Source of the DNA: Phlebotomus papatasi
Lineage: Eukaryota > Arthropoda > Insecta > Diptera > Psychodidae
Direction: 5' to 3'
DNA: 64,000 nt
NCBI RefSeq assembly: GCF_024763615.1
Contig: NC_077225.1
Span: forward strand, 868,001 to 932,000
The translations under genes were made by a program, and so were the position numbers. The notes beneath the pieces are model-generated. The model saw only the letters and a list, made by a program, of their open reading frames with translations. It did no database searches and was not told where the DNA came from. Positions 10,640 to 21,010 of the stretch are shown here, one piece after another (position 1 is the stretch's first letter; every line of letters begins with the position of its first letter).

Positions 10640-11549
10640 CTGATCCGGAACGATATGTAGAACTGCAATTTCCTCGATTCCATCCAGTTGAATTGTTTCC
10701 CTCGCTTTCCTCTGTACTTGGCATTCCCCGTTAGCAAATCCCCGCAGCTTAACCTCACAAGGTTCGGTATTCAGATCCAATCGACGAGCACATCTCTCTC
10801 TAATCGCTGAGCAATCTGCTCCTAAGTCCACAAATGCTGCCAAACTTTGTCCTCGGATTTTAATAGTCTTCTCAAACTCATTTTTCTTCGTCATCACCTT
10901 CTCCAGGACTCTCACCTGAACTCCATTCTTCCCCTCAGGCTTTACTTCCATCTTATCTGGACAGTTGCGTGCTAAATGTCCTGGTTTATTGCAGGAGTAG
11001 CAAATGGGGCCTTTCTTGACATGTGGATTTTGTCCTGCCTGCTTCCTGGATGACGTGGTTCCACGCTCGAGGGATGATGATCGTCCCGGTGACCCTCCTG
11101 ATGATCTTTCGTCTCTATCACTCTTGTTACTTCGATTACTCTGGTGGGATCCTGTACATTCCACCCTCCTTCTCTTCGACGAAGAAGCCCTGCTGTGGCT
11201 TCCATAATCTTTGCGGCATCGCACATCCCGTAACACAGATTCTGCTGCCTTGAGTTGCCTCAATAATTCAGGAACAGAACAACGATGACTCATGGACACC
11301 ATTCCACGCAGTTCTTGATCATCTAGTCCAGATAATATGTACTTCCTGATCTGCTCATCATTCATATCCACCATTTTTCCCATGTGCTGCACGTCATAAA
11401 TGTAATCCTCCAGATCTTCGGTGGCTTTCCTTTTCCTCTTGAGTAGCTTGTTGTGGATCTCGCTGAAGTCGTTCACATCGGGAAAAGCATCCAAGAATTC
11501 TCGACGGAAATCATCCCATTCCAGCAGTTCCAGGTGTCTGGACTCGTAC
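10640..11549 (-). CDS. gag: Gypsy1 Gag (C-terminal part) and protease exon
   Basis: Second coding exon. It starts at an acceptor (TTTAG|GTACGAGTCC), giving the Gag capsid motif WYESRHLELLEWDDF, which covers residues from both exons. It continues through the capsid region (FPDVNDFSEIHNKLLKRKRK), a charged low-complexity linker rich in S, R, K and D, then a single CCHC zinc knuckle CYSCNKPGHLARNC that binds RNA. A retroviral-type aspartic protease follows, with FVDLGADCSAI: the usual D-[ST]-G triad reads D-L-G here. It ends at CAG|GT of intron 2. The capsid packages element RNA in cytoplasmic particles; the protease cleaves Gag-Pol. The D-L-G variant is unusual but occurs within an otherwise intact frame. 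Confidence 0.85.
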
Positions 11550-11607
11550 CTAAATTTCTCAAGACACACATTAATTTATTTTTCATTCTAACCCTATTTT
11601 ACCATAC
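11550..11607 (-). other. Putative intron 1 of Gypsy1 (58 bp)
   Basis: On the minus strand it begins GTATGGTAAAATAGGG and ends GAAATTTAG. Unspliced, the gag frame stops within it (TGA at about 11583-11585). Spliced, the frame resumes in the right phase at the conserved W-Y-E-S-R capsid motif. The length suits the very short introns of insects. The donor GTATGG is acceptable but not ideal. Confidence 0.7.
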
Positions 11608-11927
11608 CATTTCACCGCAGCACCTCGTAACCGAGAAGCGGCATAGAGCCTTGTCTGCCTGGATTCCCACTGGTAGGTGTTTTTCATGACCTCCACATCA
11701 GCTACCCATTTACTCGGGTTCATGTTTGATTCCCCTGGCCTGAACTTTGGGATTTCCTCCTTTGCTTCTGCTCCTGTCATCTTCCAATCACATGTTTGCT
11801 CATTTCGCTCCCGGAGTCGATTCAATTCCGCTTTGAGGCGCTCATTCTCTTCCCTCAGCCTTGCCATCTCTCCAGCATCTTCCTCCGCTCCTCCTGCTGG
11901 TGTTCCTGCCTGCTTGCGTCTCCCCAT
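11608..11927 (-). CDS. gag: Gypsy1 Gag N-terminal exon
   Basis: First coding exon. The ATG at 11927 is the first in-frame start after the leader and opens MGRRKQAGTPAGG. A leucine- and charge-rich heptad region (MARLREENERLKAELNRLRE, about residues 21-40) should form a coiled coil for Gag multimerisation. It is followed by the start of the capsid domain (KFRPGESNMNPSKWVADVE). The exon ends in the codon for the conserved tryptophan of the capsid (AAATG|GTATGG). The remaining Gag is in the next exon, in another frame. Without splicing only about 114 residues would be made. Confidence 0.85.
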
Positions 11928-12301
11928 GGTAGATTTATCGAATTTTTCACACTTTAATTGCGATTTTGCTCACGTGTTTTCACTATTCTTCTTCTTCTTC
12001 ACTTCACTGGAATGACAATTGGACTTGAAAGTGCCCGACTGGCAAGCAAGCGATATGCACCCAACTTCGGCATCTCGATCAATCAAATCTTTTCCGCGAT
12101 TCGCGGCGATATATCGATTTCCAAATACTATAGGCCATAAAACGTTGAGACACTGCAAAATTTTTCCTCCAATTCTCGGAATTGCTTCTATCGACAATTT
12201 GTCACGATGGCTTCTATGGGCAAATTTTTCACAAAAATTTCGCGAACAAAACACTTCCCTATCATTTCACTTTGGGTTTTATTGTCTCACTTCTGAAAAT
12301 T
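11928..12301 (-). promoter_or_regulatory. Gypsy1 5' leader with primer-binding site
   Basis: Untranslated leader between the 5' LTR and the gag ATG. Directly after the LTR the minus strand reads AATTTTCAGAAGTGAGAC. This resembles the tRNA-Leu-type primer site remembered for Mdg3/blastopia-like elements, but without a leading TGG. The assignment is tentative. Confidence 0.45.
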
Positions 12302-12494
12302 TGTTGTCTTACTCACCTGAAATTCCCGTCTGAGGCTTACAAGGGCCAGACTCCCGACCACTGCCTCATGACTCACCGTCTCTGACTGACAAGTGAGTTA
12401 CTGAGTTCACCTCAGGAGGCGCTGCTATCGGTCGGGTGCCAACCAACTCAAGCGGGAAATTCAAAATCAAACGGCATCAGTCTCAACGACAACA
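12302..12494 (-). repeat. Gypsy1 5' LTR
   Basis: 193 bp, identical to 6921-7113. It should contain the promoter for the minus-strand element RNA. It is followed on the plus strand by the AATA target duplication. Confidence 0.95.
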
Positions 12495-12498
12495 AATA

Positions 12499-14638
12499 TA
12501 TTTGTTGAGACTATGGAGACTATGCAGATTTCCTATGCAGAAATTCTGCAGAGAATCTGCAGAATTTCGAAAGAATTTTTGTCGAAAATCTACAGATTTT
12601 CTATGCAGAAATTCTGCCGAAAATCTACAGAATTTCTCTGAAAGTACTAGAATATAGCCGTTACAATTCAAAAAACCTCCAAGTAAAATCGGCAGGTAGA
12701 ACAATGATTTAACGGGTAGAGTCTTCTAAATTCGAACGCTCGGGGGGTATTTTTGACATTTCTCATCTCCCAAATTCGAACGATTTTATCAAACCTAACG
12801 AAATTTATGTGAGATTAAATTCCCAATTCGTATACTTTCTCACAAGTCTTAGTAGTAACATACTTCCTTTTCATTTTATACAAATCATTATGTATGTGAA
12901 CACTTAGGAAAAGCACATAAATATGATTTTCATTCATCCAGAATACGAATTTTTTTAACATAACCCGACAATTGACATTTTGAATCCCGTCGTTAGAATT
13001 TGAAAGATTCAGATTTGAGAGACTCTACTGTCACGTATATTTTTTCTTTTAGCTGAAAAAATCTCCTGACCTGAGATAATGGCGCCAAAATAGCGTGTCG
13101 CGCTACATTCGGATTTTTAAGAAAATTTTTTCATTGCTCTATCTCAGGAACGGATTGAAATTTTTCTTGCTTCTTTATTTGAAAGGTAATTTTATTTACT
13201 TTAGATTTAGTCGATTTTGAATTTGTAACTTTTTAAATAACAACCTTTTGATTTTCTTTGAAAAAATAAAAAAAAATATTTCTCGAAAACGCTAATTTAA
13301 CAAAATTTATTTTTTTATGTATGTAAAAAAATGTTCTTTTGTATGTAAAGGTATGTCCCAGTAAAAAGTTAAAAAAAGGCGGATTATTATGTACTGCTCC
13401 CTTTTCGATTTAGAGTAGTAAAATATCGATTCTATGGCATATAATATTTTTCTTGACGGAATTTGTTACTTTTTGTTATGTATTTTGGTTTGAAAAATGC
13501 ACAGAAAATTCATTTTCTGTAAAAGAGCAAAACGATTCCTAGTAAAATTATTAGAAAACAATTTTCAAAAAAAAAATTGAAACTGAAAATGTCATATTTC
13601 TATTTAATAGCTCGATAATTTTTTTTTCTTTCGCTTCAAATTTCCCTGAAGCACTTGATTGGAAATATATTATTTTTCTTCTCCCAAAGCAATGATAATT
13701 ATTTATTTAGGAGTGAACAAATTTAGCTGAAAAATATTGAAATTTTCAAAAAATAAGTCATTCATAAGAATTTCCGCATTTTTTAAAGTTTGATATAAAA
13801 ATCCATGTGAGTTGCAAGAAGAGAAATGCTAGGAAAAACAATCGAGAAGTTGTAGAAAAGAAATCGGTCGCTGTATTCAGAAGAACTCTAGCAGAGTTCA
13901 AGAGTCTCATGAAAACTTTTTTTGTCTTCGTTTCATCGTAAAAAACGATTGGCCAGCTGAAGGTCAGAGAGAAAAAGAAAGAAACTGTGTTGGATGCGAC
14001 CGATGCGACAAATAAACCATGCGCGATCTGTTAGCGATTTGCTGAAATTTTTTGAGTAGCATTTCTGGAAAGCTCAGAAAGCTATCAAAAGTTCAAGAAA
14101 ATTTTCTATTTGCAGCGTGGTATTCAAAATTTAATTGCTAGAAAACTATTAGGAGTTTTTCCAATTCCAATGTACCATTTGAAAGCTAATGAAATGTAGA
14201 TTGGTACAAAAATAATTATTTATTCAGATATAATGATATTCTCGGTACAAAGATGCAATGAAAACTGTCATTTTTTGGACAATTTTCAATTGAAAAATAC
14301 TTGGAAAATTTGTTTGAAAATGAAAAATCTTCAAAAGGCAAATCATAGAGCATGTCTTTCCGAACCTAAAAAGCAAAATTTTAGCTTTTTATCTTCAAAA
14401 TTGTAGGACTAGTTACATTTTGTTTGAGGCATGTTTTAAGAGTATACCAATTTTAGTGAGAAATTTTCACGAAAGGAAAAAAAGTTTTTTCAACAATTAC
14501 AAAAGGGAATTGAAAGGACATGTAAAGAACTAGCCCCAGGTAAATTTTCAAAGAGATCGCTCTAAAATTGTGGGACTAGTTACTATTTCAATTTTGGCAA
14601 TTTGTATGGAGACGCCATTTTTTGGCTTTCAAACACCC
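12499..14638. other. Right half of the TTAA element, no gene
   Basis: AT-rich sequence without a supportable gene. At 12541-12567 a perfect 12-bp stem with a 3-base loop is present (AAATTCTGCAGA / TCTGCAGAATTT). Two copies of a GGGACTAGTTAC-like motif lie near 14403 and 14570. The segment ends at the TIR GGCTTTCAAACACCC and TTAA. Confidence 0.6.
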
Positions 14639-14642
14639 TTAA

Positions 14643-16293
14643 GTACGCCGTGATGCGGCATATAGTATGCATAATTCTTGACTTCGGATTCCGGTACCCT
14701 TTCCATCCAACCCTTGTCCAAATAATCATGCATGACATCCACGTAAAGACGTTTGAGAGTTGGATTTTTGTGGAAACGCCTTTCTAGATTGTGAAGCTGA
14801 CGGACAGCTGTATGCCTAGAGTCTCCTAGCCTCGGAATTTGCCCGTTTATGTCCCTTTTGAATTGGAGTTCAACTACAAAGCGCCCTTCTGGAGTACGTG
14901 AGTGGGTGGCCATGAAATGTTCTTCTGCGTCTCTATGCTCATCATTAATTTGAGTGTCTTCTGGTAATCCTTCAATTTCCCAGAAACGCGACAAAGTTTG
15001 GTTCAGACTTTCAAGAACTGTTAAATTGCAATAAGCAGAGACTTGCTGAAGTTTTCCAACGATAATATGCCCGAAAGTGGTAGGCTTCAATTTAGGCTTT
15101 CCCTCTCCTAATTCGATTGTGCCATCAAGAATTATGTCCCAATAAGACTCGCCCCCAATCAAGAGATCAATTGGTTTTTGAAGATACCAGGTGGGATCGG
15201 CAAGTTGTATGCCAGGTGGAATCACAAGAGACTTATTATCAACCGGGCAGTTGGGAAGATTACCAGTTATTTTTGGCACAACGATGCATTGCAGGTTGTA
15301 GTGTTCGTTTGAGTTCCTGGAGAATATTGTGGCTTCAGTGGAGTGCGAAGCCTGAGAAGAGTGTGCTCCAATACCGAGCACGGAAATATTTGTGGGGCAT
15401 TTCGGTAGATTGAGTTTCCGCATGAAATTGGCAGACATCAAATTTATCTGAGCCCCGCTGTCCAGGAGTGCACGACACTGAATTCTTCTTCCTTGCTCAT
15501 CAAGTACATCAACGATCGCGGTGGCAAGGAAGATATTTGGTGATTGGTTAGTTGAGATTTCAGAATGTGTCACATTGACTGAAGAGGGCGTAGTTGATGT
15601 AGAAGGTTGTGGAGTAGAAGGAATTGAAGACGTTTGCTGAGAGTTTCTATAATTCGTGGAACTCCCCTGACGATTAGGAGTAGTGGTGGAATTCCTAGCA
15701 AAGTAAGACGCGTAACTCTCATGCAATAAAATATTGTGGCGCCCGTTACATTTCTGACAGGTTCGATAGTTACATTGATGAGTTTGATGGTTGGATGAGA
15801 TGCAATTGCGGCATAAATGCAAACGTTTTACAGCCTGAAAACGTTCTTCAGGTGAAAGTGCAATAAATTTGGCACATTTGAAAAGAGCGTGTGCGGATTC
15901 ATTGCAAAATTTACAGTTTTGCGCGCCGGAAGCGACTAAAGCAGAGTGCGATTTTTTGTGAGAATTGTGGGATGAATTCGTTTTCGCGGGGTTAGTATCA
16001 GCTACAGGATTTGACACCCCAGCACTTTCATAATTGTCCCGCCGATTGAAAAGAAATGTTATGAATTGATCCCATGTTGGAATTTCCTTTTCACATTTCT
16101 TGCTCCAAAGAAGCTTTGTCTCTTGAATAATCTTCTGAAGGACTTGATGGATTAACCAGAGATCAAAATGTTCCACATCCATAGCCCTAACAGCCTCTAC
16201 AGATTCAGAAACTGCTACGCAAAGTTCAGAAAAGGACTTGAGATTGAATGTGGTAACTGAAGGAGCGTTTTGGAAATTCTGAATGTGGTCCAT
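14643..16293 (-). pseudogene. BEL1 Gag zinc-knuckle region, protease and RT start
   Basis: Encodes the C-terminal Gag, protease and RT N-terminus of BEL1. Visible parts in order are a capsid remnant (FNLKSFSELCVAVSESVEA), cysteine-rich knuckles (CKFCNESAHALFKC, LCRNCISSNHQTHQC, CQKCNGRHNILLH), an S/T/Q-rich linker, the aspartic protease motif CRALLDSGAQINLMS, and a BEL-specific spacer with PIDLLIGGESYWDII. It ends at YYMPHHGVLK, the RT entry motif, where the TTAA insertion cuts it. The upstream end is set by a TGA (in CGT-TGA-TTT) just above 16293; the same frame continues above it, so Gag and this segment were one frame. Confidence 0.85.
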
Positions 16294-17104
16294 AATTATA
16301 TTATATTTTTTGTCAAATCAACGTTCCAGAATCTTCCAAGCGACCAAGAAATTGGCATCAGTGATAGGTATACGTTTGACTGCTGAAGCAGCTTCTCCAG
16401 AGAGAGAAGAGTTCAGATATTGTAGTTTCTGACTGTCAGTCAAATGAGGATTTCAAATGATTGAAGAATTGAATTGGTCCCTGAACGGAATCCAATCTGA
16501 GAATTTTCCAGAGAAAGTGGGGAGCGACATTTCTGGTAACTTTGTGTACGAAGGCTTGGGGCTTGTGTTGGTGTTAGTGAGTTTATCGGCCAATAATTTA
16601 ATGAAATCTGTTAACTCACCAGAAGTTGATGTCTTTTGTTTTGACTTACTGTCCTCATCTGACGTAATATCTTTCTGTGGAGCACTGAGAGTGGCAATCT
16701 TTTCAAACAATTTATTTATTTCAGCTGTGTGCCGTTTCTCTTGCTCCAGCAGAAGATCCTGCATGGTTTTCTTCAGATCCTCTTGGGTGAAACTATCGTT
16801 GAGATCCTGAGTCCTGAGCCTCAAGCAGCAATTTCTCTAATTGTTGTTCCAATAGGGAACACTTGGACAGTATGTCGACCATGCCATCATGTTCATTCTG
16901 CTTCCTGCTGTCCGACTCCTGCTTGTCGATGATCTGCTGCTGAATCTCTTGATATTTTCCCCGGACGGATTTCAATATTTCTAATTGCGACATCAATGCC
17001 TGTTTTGTGGTGAGGGATAAGTCGTCTTGACATACTTGAATAAATCCCTCAATTTTGGTGATGGTGCCCACCAAACCTCCACGACTTTTCATAAGACTCT
17101 GCAT
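16294..17104 (-). pseudogene. BEL1 Gag N-terminal region
   Basis: The 5' Gag of BEL1. The ATG at 17104 opens MQSLMKSRGGLVGTITKIEG, a helical coiled-coil region with KQESDSRKQNEHDGMVDI. A one-base frame change near 16800-16820 moves into MQDLLLEQEKRHTAEINKLF, and the capsid start follows (LPTFSGKFSDWIPFRDQF, the typical BEL/Pao and Gag-like sequence). TGA at 16453-16455 and another just above 16293 interrupt it in the same frame; both fit CGA-to-TGA changes. The capsid middle (YLNSSLSGEAASAVK) reads between them at about 16310-16450. Confidence 0.8.
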
Positions 17105-17150
17105 CTCCGGAAGTGCTGGTTCTCAAGATGTCCCAGAATGGAGCCACGAA

Positions 17151-17163
17151 GGCTCGAAGACCA
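17151..17163 (-). promoter_or_regulatory. BEL1 primer-binding site
   Basis: The minus strand reads TGGTCTTCGAGCC three bases after the LTR end (CAAACA). BEL2 has the similar TGGTCCGACCGAGCC at 38694. Both start with TGG, complementary to a tRNA CCA end. The tRNA is not identified. Confidence 0.6.
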
Positions 17164-17165
17164 AA

Positions 17166-18095
17166 TGTTTGGGGTTACCTATTGGTTTAAAGATGAAAAT
17201 ATGATAATGCAACTCAAAAGGGGGCTCCCTTCTCCACACTAATGAATTTACCTATTGAATATCGAAGTAGAATATTAGATAAATGATGTGAGGCTCCCTC
17301 AGACTACTCTTTCAGATTCTCTGGCAAATTACCTGTTGAAGATTGCATATATAATTAGGTTATGCGGCGAAGGAGGATCAAATGTTTGATCCACGGCAAT
17401 CAACAATCTCCTCTGAACCTATCCAAAAGCCTAGAATACTCCAAAATATATTTAAAACGCACATTTTTGATTTTTTCACTGATCACACTTTTATTTGCTG
17501 ATTCCATGAGGCGCACAAAGGGGAAGAGCTCAAGTGACAAGAAAGTCCCGTAAGGGCGCCAAGCAACAATGGCATGATAGTTGTTGAAGGACATGTCCAG
17601 GGACAGTCGTGAGGAGGGTCGCGCATCGAATTGCTATGGTGTTGTATATGCAGCCAAGTTCACATCACTCTCGCTCTCGCTGTCTGTCAAGTATCAGGAG
17701 GTCAAGTCGCATTTTGTCTCGTCAAAGGAATCTCAAAAAATCTGTGAAATCTCATTCTTAGTCATTTATTTGTATATGTATTTTTGAAGTTTAAATATAT
17801 TTGTTCTTTTTAATTGGCATCGTGAGTTTGTGCTGCAGTGGAAAGAGGACGCAAGCCTGGAAAGATCAAAAATTGGCCTTCGAAGCCGAATTATTTGATC
17901 TTTACTTCTTGCATGTAAAGTCAGGGAGCATTGTCCAGACAGGAACGATATCAGCACGTCATTAATTGTCATTAAATTCTGCAGGTAAATTCACACCAAT
18001 AGCAGAGTGGTGAATTTTAACGTTGTGATTTTAGAGATACAATATTTCATGAAATTTAATGTGAATGATTTATTTTTTCACTAACGGCCGTAACA
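17166..18095 (-). repeat. BEL1 right (5') LTR
   Basis: On the plus strand it starts TGTTTGGGGTTACC and ends AACGGCCGTAACA. It shares GGATCAAATGTTTGATCC and GTCCCGTAAGGGCGCCA with the left LTR, but the two are clearly diverged and this one has an extra 400 bp or so. It should carry the promoter of the minus-strand element. Confidence 0.7.
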
Positions 18096-18443
18096 TTATG
18101 TTTAACATAATGTTTTTGAGGAATAACACGATTACGTAGAATACATACTCTACGTATTTAAGTCATACAATTTTAGGATATCAAATGCCCCTTGGGTAGT
18201 TTTCGACTTCTACTGCAATTAATTAACAACTTACGAATTCTATTTGAAAATAACATTTGGATTAATTAGTAGTTAGATAACTTTTGCAAAAAATGAACGC
18301 TTGACAACGAAAGGTCATTAAAGAAATCAGGATTTGACACTATTCTAATGTGATTGTATTTCATGTAGTGTGAATATCTACTTAAAACATTTCCAAATTA
18401 GTCACATTCGAGAGATTTATCTTGTGGTCAATCTTGTCCTTTA
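18096..18443. other. Non-coding, no gene seen
   Basis: AT-rich spacer between BEL1 and a non-LTR fragment. Near 18093-18113 there is a near-palindrome around ATTATGTTTAACATAAT. Nothing else is supportable. Confidence 0.6.
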
Positions 18444-19647
18444 AATTCGGACTCGCAGTTTGGTTTTAGACCGGGTAGAGGCTGCGAAGATGCTCTCCTC
18501 AAAGTTACTAGCAATATATGGAATGGTCTTAATAGTGGATCCACATCTGAGACAATGGGTATATTCATTGATCTCAACAAGGCGTTCGACACGGTGGATC
18601 ACAACATCTTACTGAAGAAACTTGAAAGGGCTGGGGTCAGGGGTATTCCGCTGGATTGGCTCAGATCATACTTGGTTAGTAGACCTCAACAGGTTAGAGT
18701 CTCTCGCGCTTGCCTGAGTGCGCCAGCCACCTGTGTGTCTGGGGTCCCCCAGTGTTCTGTACTAGGCCCACTGTTATTCTTGATATATATAAATGGCTTA
18801 CTGGAAGTGGAGCTCAGGGGTTCGATTACTGCCTATGCGGATGATGTTGTCCTGGTCTACGCCGGTGTGGATCGGAAGACAGTTCTGGATGACGCCGACT
18901 ACGATCTGTTAGTTACTAACGGTTGGTTAAGCTATCACAAAATGATATTGAGCGCAAAAACAACAGCTATGACCTTTGGTGGCGCTTTTGAGGACGGTAA
19001 TAGCATACTTTGCCACTCATGGAGATGTGGCCGGAAGCATGACGTTTCTTGTGGATGTTGTGAGAGTTGTTCTGGATCAGCGGCTGGAGTGGGCGGAGCA
19101 CGTCGAGGTTGTGGGAACCCAATTGAGGTCTTTGAATAGACAACTTTATAGATTGCGCACAGTGTGCTCATCACAGCTCTTGAGGGCGTTTTATAGCGTG
19201 CTTGGTGAGTCGAGACTGAGATATGGGTTGCTTTGTTGGGGATCGGCTGCTCCTGGTATCCTGCACCCTCTTTATGTGTTCCAAAAGGCATTGATTAGAA
19301 CAATGTTATTTGCCCGTAGATGGCAGCCGTCTGCGCCTTTATTTGGGAGTTTGGTCCATCTGCCACTCCAATGTTTATTTGTCTACAAGATATCGGATCA
19401 ATACTTCAAACATTGCGGGGACCACATGTACTACATTAGGGAGGGAAATCGAAGGAGGCCTGAAACGTTAGTGATCCCCAGACCCCGTACTGAAATGCTG
19501 AGACGTTCCATCAACTACCTTGCACCTCTAATTATTAATAATTCACGCAACATTGCCAAACCTTTCAACCCGACGTGTGTGAGGCGCTTGCTTTTGGATG
19601 GAGGAGTGGCTGTGTCAAAAGAAATTGTGGCTTCGCGTTGTGTGTGA
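18444..19647 (+). pseudogene. 5'-truncated non-LTR reverse transcriptase
   Basis: A plus-strand CR1/Jockey-type reverse transcriptase lacking its endonuclease and RT N-terminus. The frame opens at 18444 with DSQFGFRPGRGCEDALL (RT block 2a), then FIDLNKAFDTVDHNILLKKL (first catalytic aspartate), GVPQCSVLGPLLFLIYINGL and AYADDVVLV (the YADD active site). The frame then slips by one base around 18980-19040 and continues as VVLDQRLEWAEHVEVVGTQL with thumb-like segments, stopping at 19647. The family resembles the element at 23148-25970 but differs in sequence. The 5' truncation is typical of target-primed insertions; the frameshift makes it inactive. Confidence 0.87.
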
Positions 19648-20515
19648 CTAAACCAATGAACACAATCTAAAATGGTTATATGAACTCTTAATGCTGCAAA
19701 CTTCACTTCCCGACCCAACCAACTCCCTAAACTGAAACTAGCGTACTATTTGCCTTTGAAACTATGTGTTTCTTAGAGGCAACATTACAGGCAGGAAATT
19801 ATTTGCGTCCACCGCCGTCTTAGCGTTAGTGACCAACCTACTCCAGAGCCAAACGGTGGAAATGCTCCTTCTCAGGCTGTATAAGCCAGGGAAGGGACAG
19901 TACAGTTTAACAGAAGTGAAAAGAAGAGAAGAAAAGAAAATAATTAAAGGCAAGAAAAAAAGCAGTCAAACCGTTACAAAGGCTTGGATCAATCGCCGTT
20001 TACTCTCTCTGGGTAATTCATTCCAGAGAGATACACCTAATACAAAAAGTGAATTGTGGTGAGTGCGGCTCAACGATCTGGGCACGATGAGACAGGAAGA
20101 CCTGGTGGATAAACCAGGCACTAGAAATTCGGTTAAATACTCAGGTTGTTTAGTTAATAAAGTACGACATGTTTAGTTGTTTAGTTAATAAAGACGACTA
20201 CATATTGTTTTCTTTTTCTGTATAGTGGTGATTACGAAAAGTTATGTAATTAGGTTGAAAATAAATTGCCATACAGCTGACTAGATTAGCTTGGCAATCT
20301 TTCTCTCTCTTTTTGACTGGACTATCCTCAATGAAATGTAAAACATATTGTAAAATCCGTAACATACAACCAGAGAAAGGACATTTTCACCGTTTAGTCC
20401 TGGAGGTTGGAATCTACGCTAAGACGGCGGTGGACGCATGAGGGGTGGGATAGATCAAGAATGAGATGAAATAAATTCAAATTCAAAAAATTGAAAATTC
20501 AATTCAATTCAACAG
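19648..20515 (+). repeat. 3' UTR and tail of the truncated non-LTR element
   Basis: Non-coding continuation of the non-LTR copy. Its end has a TGAGATGAAATAAATTCAAA tail and an ATTCAATTCAATTC run, similar to tails of the other non-LTR ends at 21540-21600 and 46190-46290. A perfect 22-bp inverted repeat lies at 19805-19826 and 20416-20437 (core CACCGCCGTCTTAG). The tail abuts a Tc1 remnant at 20516. Confidence 0.6.
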
Positions 20516-21010
20516 GATTGAGGTCCTTAGACCGTCCCGGCCATTCCAGAACGTCAATTTTGTTCTTATTGAACCAGTTTTAAAAACTCTTGGCACTGTG
20601 TTTGGGATCATTAGCTTGATTAAAACTTAAAAACCAAAAGCAAGTCCTTTTCGATTTTGAAGTACATGTCTTGTCCTAAGATATCCTTGAAAACAAATTG
20701 GTTTATATTGGGTGATATTCCATATACAGGCCATAATCCACTTCACAAAAAGTAACCCAATATTAAAAAATTACCACCGCTAAGTTTTACGTTCTTAGTT
20801 ATGTATCAAGGACAAAATTCTTCACTTTTGGGACATCTAATATTTTGTTATGTCAAATCCTGTGATATTAAACAAGAATACATCGGTTCGACGAATATTA
20901 TTTCAGAATTACAGGTCCTTCTCCATATGCTCTTTAACAAAAGCCAAACAACAGGTACAGTTTCGTTTGAATACTAACTCTGTACGTCTGACAACCCTTC
21001 TAAACTGGGT
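20516..21010 (-). pseudogene. Tc1-like transposase remnant
   Basis: The minus strand carries a heavily decayed Tc1/mariner transposase found by translating all frames. Recognisable blocks in order are RRVVRRTELVFKRN, LAFVKEHMEKDL, GGNFLILGYFL (the HGGGSxMVWG-type block), QFVFKDILGQDM, NQANDPKHSAKSF (the QQDNDPKHTAK block) and VLEWPGRSKDLNP (the WPSQSPDLNPIE block). There are several stops and at least one frame change. The DDE catalytic aspartates fall in the degraded and partly missing parts. The element would have moved by cut and paste at TA sites. It is inactive. Confidence 0.8.

Larger units (their letters stand above)
6921..12494 (-). mobile_element. Ty3/Gypsy LTR retrotransposon Gypsy1 (apparently intact)
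   Basis: A complete minus-strand element of 5574 bp. It has two identical 193-bp LTRs (6921-7113 and 12302-12494), TG...CA ends and a 4-bp AATA target duplication (6917-6920 and 12495-12498). Coding order is gag, protease, RT, RNase H, integrase. The reading frame is open throughout once two short GT-AG segments (11550-11607 and 10559-10639) are removed. Identical LTRs mean a recent insertion. The RT motifs (TPTGHYQFTRVPFGL, FMDDVL) look closest to Mdg3/blastopia-type Gypsy elements, from memory. The sequence after the 5' LTR (TTTTCAGAAGTGAGAC) resembles a tRNA-Leu-type primer site rather than the usual TGG form. Confidence 0.92.
5024..14638. mobile_element. TTAA-flanked element with short TIRs (non-autonomous), carrying Gypsy1
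   Basis: The BEL1 reading frame is split at a TTAA site. TTAA occurs at both edges (5020-5023 and 14639-14642). The insert begins GGCTGTTTGAAACC and ends with GGCTTTCAAACACCC, so the ends form imperfect inverted repeats GGSTGTTTGAAANCC. A 4-bp TTAA duplication is the hallmark of piggyBac-like and Sola3-like DNA transposons. No transposase gene is visible in the roughly 4 kb that remain after subtracting Gypsy1, so it looks non-autonomous. The superfamily is inferred only from the target site. Confidence 0.75.
1160..18095 (-). mobile_element. BEL/Pao LTR retrotransposon BEL1 (interrupted)
   Basis: A minus-strand BEL/Pao element in two pieces. The right piece (14643-18095) holds the 5' LTR, primer-binding site, gag, protease and the start of RT. 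The left piece (1160-5019) holds the rest of RT, RNase H, integrase and the 3' LTR. A TTAA-flanked insertion (5024-14638) separates them, and the coding frame matches exactly across it when one TTAA copy is removed. The outer LTRs are clearly diverged from each other and the outer flanks (GCGGG at the left, TTATG at the right) do not form a target-site duplication. The copy is therefore old or recombinant. Several stops and frameshifts make it inactive. Confidence 0.85.

Noticed and set aside
12436..12704. Overlapping frames rich in C and F across 12500
   Set aside because: They come from degenerate CTGCAGA repeats and span the Gypsy1 LTR edge.
16457..16932. Plus-strand open frames opposite BEL1 Gag
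   Set aside because: They are antisense shadows of the minus-strand Gag; only the minus strand shows Gag and capsid motifs.
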